Source: Streptomyces lincolnensis
GTDB lineage: Bacteria > Actinomycetota > Actinomycetes > Streptomycetales > Streptomycetaceae
DNA length: 64,000 nucleotides
Direction of reading: 5' to 3'
Assembly (NCBI RefSeq): GCF_021173675.1
Contig: NZ_JAIHON010000005.1
Location: 682,001-746,000, forward strand
In this document: positions 57,662 to 64,000 of the stretch, in pieces
Position numbering within the stretch: the stretch's first letter is position 1
Layout: every line of letters starts with the position of its first letter
The notes under the pieces: generated by a model
Seen by the model: the letters and a program-made list of their open reading frames with translations, nothing else
Told to the model about the DNA's origin: nothing
Database searches by the model: none
Translations under genes and position numbers: made by a program

Positions 57662-57700
57662 GCCTCCATCCCCGGGCACCAGTCCAGGAGACCCGTATGA
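57656..57700 (+). other. Possible 14-codon ORF coupled to the ATPase start
   Basis: ATG at 57656, preceded by GGGGGGAC, reads MNASIPGHQSRRPV and stops at TGA 57698-57700, which overlaps the ATPase start (ATGA). It could carry ribosomes from the permease to the ATPase gene by reinitiation, since the ATPase also has AGGAG nearby. Confidence 0.4.
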
Positions 57701-58662
57701 CGACCAACCCGACCCTCACCGACCTGGCCGACCGGGCGAAGGCCGCCCGCGACACCCCGTCGTACGGCCACGACGCCCTCATCACGTGCGACCGACTGGT
57801 CCGCATCTTCACCACGGACGGCATAGAGGTCCAGGCCCTCCAGGGGCTGGACCTCCTGGTCCGCGAGGGCGAACTCATGGCCCTCGTGGGCGCGTCGGGC
57901 AGCGGCAAGTCCACCCTCATGAACATCCTCGCCGGCCTCGACACCCCCACCGCCGGGGCGGCCCGCGTGGCCGGCCGCGACCTGCTCACGATGACCGCCA
58001 AGGACCGCCTGGCCTACCGCAGGGAGGTCGTCGGCTTCGTCTGGCAGCAGACCTCCCGCAACCTGCTGCCCTACCTCACGGCCGCCCAGAACACCGCCCT
58101 GCCGATGCAGCTCGCAGGCGGCCTCCGCACCGGCCGGACCCACCGCGCCCGTACCGAACGCGCCCTGGAACTCCTGGACCTGCTGAAGGTCGCCGACTGC
58201 CGGGACCGCCGCCCGCACCAGATGTCCGGCGGCCAGCAGCAGCGGGTCGCCATCGCCGTGGCCCTCGCCAACAACCCCTCGGTCCTGCTCGCCGACGAAC
58301 CCACCGGAGAGCTCGACTCCCACACCGCGGAACAGGTCTTCGCGGCCTTCCGCAGCGCGAACGAGCGGCTCGGCACGACCATCGTCATCGTCACCCACGA
58401 CCAGGCGGTCGCCGACGAGGTCCGCCGCACGGTCGCCATCCGCGACGGCCGTACCTCCACGGAGGTCCTGCGCCGCAGCGAGGTCGACGCGACCACCGGC
58501 CACGAGACGGTCGTCGCCCGGGAGTACGCCATGCTCGACCGCGCCGGCCGCCTCCAGCTCCCCGCCGACTACACCCGGGCCCTCGGCATGCGCGACCGCG
58601 TGGCACTCGAACTGGAACCGGACCACATCGGCGTCTGGCCGGACGACAGCGAGCCGCACTGA
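57697..58662 (+). CDS. MacB/LolD-type ABC transporter ATP-binding protein
   Basis: A 321-residue ATPase of the MacB/LolD class. Walker A is GASGSGKST, the Q-loop is VWQQTSRNLLPYLTAAQN, the signature is MSGGQQQR, Walker B is LLADEPTGELD, and the switch His is in VIVTHDQAVADE. The C-terminal 70 residues are specific to this group. It energises the two upstream FtsX-type permeases. The stop is followed at once by a pseudogene fragment with no spacer, which marks a deletion junction. Confidence 0.93.
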   Translation: MTTNPTLTDLADRAKAARDTPSYGHDALITCDRLVRIFTTDGIEVQALQGLDLLVREGELMALVGASGSGKSTLMNILAGLDTPTAGAARVAGRDLLTMTAKDRLAYRREVVGFVWQQTSRNLLPYLTAAQNTALPMQLAGGLRTGRTHRARTERALELLDLLKVADCRDRRPHQMSGGQQQRVAIAVALANNPSVLLADEPTGELDSHTAEQVFAAFRSANERLGTTIVIVTHDQAVADEVRRTVAIRDGRTSTEVLRRSEVDATTGHETVVAREYAMLDRAGRLQLPADYTRALGMRDRVALELEPDHIGVWPDDSEPH

Positions 58663-59346
58663 CGGCGCGGCCACGCGGACGTCGCCCTCCTCACCGTACG
58701 CGACCAACCCCAGGTGGAAACCGCCCTCTTCGGCAAGCACGGCGCCACCGAAACCCTCCGCCCCGGCACCACGGTCGTCCTCACCAGCACGGTCGGCCCG
58801 GAAGCCGCCCGAGCCACGGCCACCCGCCTCGCGGAACGGGACGTCCTCACGGTCGACGCCCCCGTCAGCGGCGGCCCCGCCCGCGCGGCGAACGGCGCCC
58901 CCCTGATCGTCGTAGGAGCGGACGACGAGGCGGGTGGCGGGCGCGGGCGGTGTCTTCGGCAAGGTGCTGGTGGCGAGCGGCATCGGCGACGCGATCGCCG
59001 ACTCCTGGACCGGACCGGCCTGCCCGCGCTGGTCCTCGCCTTCCTCATGGCGCTGACCCTGCGGGCCGCCCAGGGATCGGCGACGGTCGCCCTGATCACC
59101 ACGGCGGGCATCCTCACCCCGCCGCCGGCACGCGCCGACCTGTCCACCGCGCAGCTCTCGCTGGTCGCCCTGGCCATGGGCGCGGGCGGGCTCAGCGTCT
59201 CGCACACCAACGACGCGGGCTACTGGATGTTCACCAAGCCGACCGGCCTGGACGTGGCGAGCGGTCTGCGCACCTGGACGGTCCTGACGACCGTGATGGG
59301 CCTCATCGGCTTCACCCTGACGGCCGCGCTCCGGCCACTGGTGTGA
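58663..59346 (+). pseudogene. Chimeric remnant: HIBADH-type dehydrogenase middle joined to GntP permease C-terminus
   Basis: From 58663 the frame reads GHADVALLTVRDQPQVE, then TLRPGTTVVLTSTVGPEAA and DAPVSGGPARAANGAP, the central part of a beta-hydroxyacid (3-hydroxyisobutyrate-type) dehydrogenase, with no start or NAD-binding N-terminus. Near 58930 it changes to GntP gluconate-permease sequence: first in another frame (GGVFGKVLVASGIGDAIADS), then, after an apparent one-base loss near 59006, back in the original frame (LPALVLAFLMALTLRAAQGSATVALITTAGIL to the end). A large internal deletion plus a frameshift explain it. The 210-codon ORF from GTG 58714 is therefore not a normal gene. Confidence 0.8.
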
Positions 59347-59385
59347 CCTCCGGCGGACGCGGAGGATGTCTCAGCGGGGGTTGTC

Positions 59386-60054
59386 TCAGCGGACGCTGAC
59401 GTCCAACGCCCCGAGTCCCGCGCTGCGGACGGCGATCGATCCGTACGGCGTGCGCAGCCGCAGCCACGCGCCCGACGAGAGCAGGGCCAACTCCCCGCCG
59501 GCGCGCAGGAATCCCAGCGACTGGGCCGCGTGCACGGCCCGAACCGGCAGCCGGGTGTCCCCGACGGTCCGGGACCAGATCTCCCGCCCGATCCGGTCGA
59601 GTTCGGCCCGCGTACGCGCCTCGGGGGCCAACTCCCCGGTACGGGACCGGAATTCGGCGACCCCCGCGCCGACCATGGCCCGCAGGGCGTCCGGCGCCGG
59701 CAGGCCGGGCACGGGCCGCCATCCGCCCCGCGGCGGCAGCACACCCGCCCACGGCGGACCGGTCACCGCCGCCGGCACCACGGCCGTGGCGGCCGACTCG
59801 TCGACGGACTCCAGCAGTTCACCGGCGGACACGGTCACGTCCAGCGTGGCGTCGAGCCCGTTCTCGTACGGCTTGGCGAGGCGCACCGCGCGGATCGCCA
59901 GCACCTCGAAGGACGGCGGCCGCCCGAAGACGGCGAGCGCGGTCCCGGCGGCCTGGAGGCGTACCGCGGCCGAACGGTCGTAGTGGAGCAGCCGGGAGAG
60001 GAAGGCCGCGAGGTCCGCCGCCTCCCCCTCGTCGGCAAGGTGGAGGGCCGTCAT
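59386..60054 (-). CDS. Unknown protein of the ettA operon
   Basis: A 222-residue soluble protein whose ATG overlaps the thioesterase stop (ATGA). The middle (SRTVGDTRLPVRAVHAAQSLGFL) and the C-terminus (LRTPYGSIAVRS) look like a folded domain, but I do not recognise the family. It has no signal peptide or membrane helix. Its fixed place behind ettA and a thioesterase suggests a conserved housekeeping role. Confidence 0.75.
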   Translation of the reverse strand: MTALHLADEGEAADLAAFLSRLLHYDRSAAVRLQAAGTALAVFGRPPSFEVLAIRAVRLAKPYENGLDATLDVTVSAGELLESVDESAATAVVPAAVTGPPWAGVLPPRGGWRPVPGLPAPDALRAMVGAGVAEFRSRTGELAPEARTRAELDRIGREIWSRTVGDTRLPVRAVHAAQSLGFLRAGGELALLSSGAWLRLRTPYGSIAVRSAGLGALDVSVR

Positions 60055-60464
60055 GCGGCGACGGCCTCCTCCTCGTCGTCGTCCCGGTACTCCTCCAGGA
60101 AGTCCCGCTCCTCGGAGGTGATCCGGCGCGGGCGCTGGGCCTCGAAGTCGAACGGCACTATCACCGTCGAGGCCCGGACGTAGATCTCGTCGCCGTCCTT
60201 CACCTCGTAGGAGATGGTGAAGGACGCCGCTCGGATCTGCGTGACCCACAGCTCGATGTCCACGGGCCGGTGCCGGTGGACGAGCTGCCGCTTGTAGTCG
60301 ATCTCGTGGCGCGCCACCACCGACCCCTGCTTGAAGTCCTTGTCCGGGCGGAACAGGAAGTCGATACGGGCTTCTTCCAGATAGCGGAGGAACACCACGT
60401 TGTTCACGTGGCCGTACGCGTCCATGTCCGCCCAGCGCAGCGGGCAGCGGTAGATGTGCCGCAA
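60051..60464 (-). CDS. Hotdog-fold acyl-CoA thioesterase (4HBT family)
   Basis: A 137-residue thioesterase with the family motif WADMDAYGHVNNVVFLRYLEEAR, whose Asp and His/Asn act in thioester hydrolysis. It should release CoA from an acyl-CoA. The TTG start lies 6 nt after the ettA stop and lacks a ribosome site, so translation is probably coupled. The conserved motif begins near residue 10, so a later start is unlikely. It is followed by an overlapping unknown gene. Confidence 0.9.
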   Translation of the reverse strand: MRHIYRCPLRWADMDAYGHVNNVVFLRYLEEARIDFLFRPDKDFKQGSVVARHEIDYKRQLVHRHRPVDIELWVTQIRAASFTISYEVKDGDEIYVRASTVIVPFDFEAQRPRRITSEERDFLEEYRDDDEEEAVAA

Positions 60465-60470
60465 GATCGA

Positions 60471-62135
<1,665 letters not shown>

Positions 62136-62461
62136 GAGAAACCGTCCGGCAGCTTGAAATCAGGCAGTGGGCAGATACACCCCATCTTGCCGCACCGCCA
62201 CCCCCCGGGGGAAACCCGTATGGCGGAGGGGCCCTGACCAGGGGCGCAGCAGTCGGCCCCGCGCCCGGTACCCGTCGTTGTCGGTCGTTGTCGGTCGTCG
62301 TTGGCCACCCTCGGACGGCCCGTAGACGGCCCAGGAGACACCCTCCGACCTGCTGCGATGCGGCGGACCGTGCTCCCAATTTTCCACCCAATGCCGGAGG
62401 CAGTGTGAGCCTGGCCCACTACGCTGGTATGCACCACCTGAGAACGGAGAGTGCTCCACGG
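62136..62461. other. Intergenic region between ettA and the GntR-NUDIX gene
   Basis: This 326-bp stretch has no supported gene and no tRNA. It holds the divergent promoters and a 10-bp tandem repeat, GTCGTTGTCG at 62274-62283 and 62284-62293 with a third partial copy. GC content drops from about 62370 on (CCAATTTTCCACCCAATG), which may mark the edge of acquired DNA. In-frame GTG 62405 and ATG 62429 could be earlier starts of the next gene. Confidence 0.55.
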
Positions 62462-63253
62462 ATGGGACCGAAGACGACCAAGGTCTATGAGACGCTGCGC
62501 GATCGACTCGCTACGGGCCGGTACGCCCCCGGCGACAAGTTCCCCTCAGAACGGGCGCTCGTAGAGGAACTCGGTATCGGCCGTACCGCGCTACGTCAGG
62601 TGCTGGCCCGACTCGTCTCTGAGGGCGCTTTGGAGGTTCGAGGGCGGAGTTCGTACCGGGTACCGGGAGCGGTGAGCGTCAAGACACCCGAGGGGCTAGA
62701 GCCGTGGCGCATCCATGGCGAGCGGGACGTCTATGACAACCAGTGGGTCAAGCTCCAACTCTGGGACGTGGAGCCGCCGGGAGTGGAGCGCTTCGAGCAT
62801 CACGTGGTGAAGCTGCATCACGTCGCCGTCACTGCTGTTCTGGATGATCAGGACCGCGTCTTGATGATGTGGCGGTATCGCTTCGTCCCGCAGCAGTGGG
62901 GTTGGGAGCTTCCGGGGGGCATCGTGGACGACGGGGAGGACCCGTCGGACACGGCCATGCGGGAAGTGGTGGAAGAGACGGGGTGGCGCCCCAAGGCAGT
63001 GGAACACGTCGTCACGTATCAGCCCATGGTCGGCATGGTCGACTCACCTCACGAGATCTTCGTAGGGCATGGAGCTGAGCGCGTCGGCTCCCCGACGGAC
63101 CTCGAAGAGGCGGGACACATCGAATGGGTGCCGCTGGCCGACGTGCCGGGACTGATGGCACGCGGTGAGCTGATGGGGTCCGGCACCCTCGTCGCCCTGC
63201 TACACATCCTCGCGAGCCGGGGCAAGCAGGGGCGGCTCACAGCCGCGCACTAA
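62462..63253 (+). CDS. GntR-type winged helix fused to a NUDIX hydrolase domain
   Basis: A 263-residue fusion. Residues about 5-70 form a GntR winged helix (VYETLRDRLATGRYAPGDKFPSERALVEELGIGRTALRQVLARLVSEGAL). Residues about 95-255 form a NUDIX domain with the complete box GGIVDDGEDPSDTAMREVVE followed by ETGW. The combination suggests a regulator whose ligand is a nucleotide-sugar or ADP-ribose-like compound, or an enzyme that also binds DNA. Codon use is less GC-biased than in the neighbours. Earlier starts at 62405 or 62429 are possible. Its end overlaps the opposing TPR gene by 17 bp. Confidence 0.85.
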   Translation: MGPKTTKVYETLRDRLATGRYAPGDKFPSERALVEELGIGRTALRQVLARLVSEGALEVRGRSSYRVPGAVSVKTPEGLEPWRIHGERDVYDNQWVKLQLWDVEPPGVERFEHHVVKLHHVAVTAVLDDQDRVLMMWRYRFVPQQWGWELPGGIVDDGEDPSDTAMREVVEETGWRPKAVEHVVTYQPMVGMVDSPHEIFVGHGAERVGSPTDLEEAGHIEWVPLADVPGLMARGELMGSGTLVALLHILASRGKQGRLTAAH

Positions 63254-64000
63254 GCAGATCGACACGGCGGCGCTGCCGCACCGAACCGGTGCGGCTCGCC
63301 AACAGCCGCGCCTGTCGCAAATGGGTGTGCGCGTCGTCGTACTCAGCCCGCGCGAGGTGCGCTTGCGCGAGATCGGCATGGAGACCGGCCTGCGCTCGGA
63401 CAAAGGTGGGGTCCACCACGTCCAGGGCGTCATACAGGCTCGTCACCGCCTCGCCGTCACCGAGCAGGGCAAGGACGTTGCCCTGCCATCGGGCCAGGTG
63501 GGCCCCGTTGAGGAAGATGCTCAACATGTCCGGGTCTCGGTCCTCAGAGCCGGGCGGGATGCTGGCCAGGGCCGCATCGAGGGCGCGTCGGCAGTCGTCG
63601 GGCATTCCCGCGTGAGCGCATATCTCCGCTTCCGCCGCGTACAGCCATGCCCGGAGACGCGGTGATCCTGCCTGACCAACGGTGCGTTGCGCGTCGCGTA
63701 CCAGGTCGACCCCGAGGGACGGCCGGCCAGCCTCGCAGAGTACGTATGCCTGCTCCGCCATCGCATGCGCAAGGTACATCGGAGCCTCAGCATCGCGCGC
63801 GGCCCTCTTCGCGAGTTCGTAGTGCCGCCAAGCCCGTTCGACCGCTCCCGAGTCGATCGCCTGCCATGCGGCCAAGGTCGACGCCCCCGCGAGCGCGAGC
63901 GCCACAGGTCGGCGCGCGGTGGGAAGCACCGCGAAGTTCAGCGCGTCCTCCAGGCGGGCAAGATGCCCCGTCATCTGGTCGATGAGACCGGCCGCGCCCA
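63237..64000 (-). CDS. TPR-repeat protein, C-terminal part (cut by window end)
   Basis: About 254 codons of an ORF that continues past 64000. The sequence is helical with repeated TPR-like pairs (AWRHYELAKRAARDAEAPMYLAHAMAEQAYVLCEAGR; AWLYAAEAEICAHAGMPDDCRRALDAALA; ADLAQAHLARAEYDDAHTHLRQARLLA). This tail is typical of Streptomyces regulators with an N-terminal XRE helix-turn-helix followed by TPRs, but that part is outside the window. It converges on, and slightly overlaps, the GntR-NUDIX gene; such pairs occur in actinomycete integrative elements. Confidence 0.7.
   Translation of the reverse strand, partial: GAAGLIDQMTGHLARLEDALNFAVLPTARRPVALALAGASTLAAWQAIDSGAVERAWRHYELAKRAARDAEAPMYLAHAMAEQAYVLCEAGRPSLGVDLVRDAQRTVGQAGSPRLRAWLYAAEAEICAHAGMPDDCRRALDAALASIPPGSEDRDPDMLSIFLNGAHLARWQGNVLALLGDGEAVTSLYDALDVVDPTFVRAQAGLHADLAQAHLARAEYDDAHTHLRQARLLASRTGSVRQRRRVDLLSARL

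Noticed and set aside
51205..59205. A 2666-codon minus-strand open frame.
   Set aside because: It lies antisense to the globin and FtsX/ABC genes, is low-complexity Arg/Gly/Gln-rich and has no recognisable domain. It results from high GC in the opposite frame.
58714..59346. A 210-residue membrane protein gene.
   Set aside because: It is the fused remnant of two genes with a frameshift; the middle of the ORF is an out-of-frame reading of GntP sequence.
62136..62461. A tRNA gene serving as attachment site for an integrative element.
   Set aside because: No cloverleaf or TpsiC-arm sequence was recognisable on either strand in this gap.

Overview
The window is typical Streptomyces chromosome: very high GC, third-codon positions almost all G or C, frequent GTG and TTG starts, ATGA/GTGA stop-start overlaps, and dense short operons. 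Several neighbour sets recall, from memory, the S. coelicolor core region around SCO2640-SCO2690: asd with pepN, malQ, the csnR-K chitosan-oligosaccharide operon, and the glnX-glnH-pknG locus. No rRNA, tRNA or CRISPR array was seen.

Layout. 1-6.6 kb: GNAT acetyltransferase tail; two tandem secreted serine hydrolases (DD-peptidase/class C beta-lactamase fold); a lone TnpB (IS200/IS605-like) whose right-end hairpin supplies the stop codon of a Tat-type metallophosphoesterase; a NUDIX hydrolase. 6.8-18.3 kb: a large TPP-II-like secreted subtilase, an ECF sigma/membrane-protein pair, asd, a DUF1203 protein, pepN, an SDR protein lacking the usual catalytic Tyr/Lys, and an ECF sigma factor fused to an N-terminal Cys4 motif. 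18.3-24.8 kb: a divergent DMT exporter/MarR pair around a 52-bp dyad, a divergent FAD monooxygenase/TetR pair around arrays of 14-bp repeats, a small membrane protein, and malQ. 24.9-31.9 kb: a small repetitive ORF, a five-gene ECF sigma/anti-sigma/ABC-transporter operon, an HNH nuclease and an MscS-type channel.

32-38.8 kb: the csnR-E-F-G-H-K operon for uptake and first metabolism of glucosamine oligosaccharides. Its promoter region carries a DasR-like site over the -10 and an AGGAA/TTCCT box. No ABC ATPase is encoded, consistent with use of the shared MsiK ATPase. 39-49.9 kb: an expanded PknG operon (glnX, glnH, coiled-coil protein, zinc-ribbon PknG, zinc-ribbon PP2C phosphatase, vWA protein, zinc-ribbon/collagen-like/FHA protein). 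It looks like a complete sensor, kinase, phosphatase and phosphothreonine-reader system and is the most interesting candidate system here.

49.9-64 kb: a PCMT-like methyltransferase, glbO, a MacB/FtsX-type ABC exporter with two tiny ATGA-linked ORFs before its ATPase gene, a decayed HIBADH/GntP fusion scar, an ettA/thioesterase operon, and at the right edge a GntR-NUDIX fusion convergent with a truncated TPR protein, both with less GC-biased codons that suggest acquired DNA. Many gene borders carry short tandem duplications or phased repeats, and most convergent pairs share hairpin terminators.
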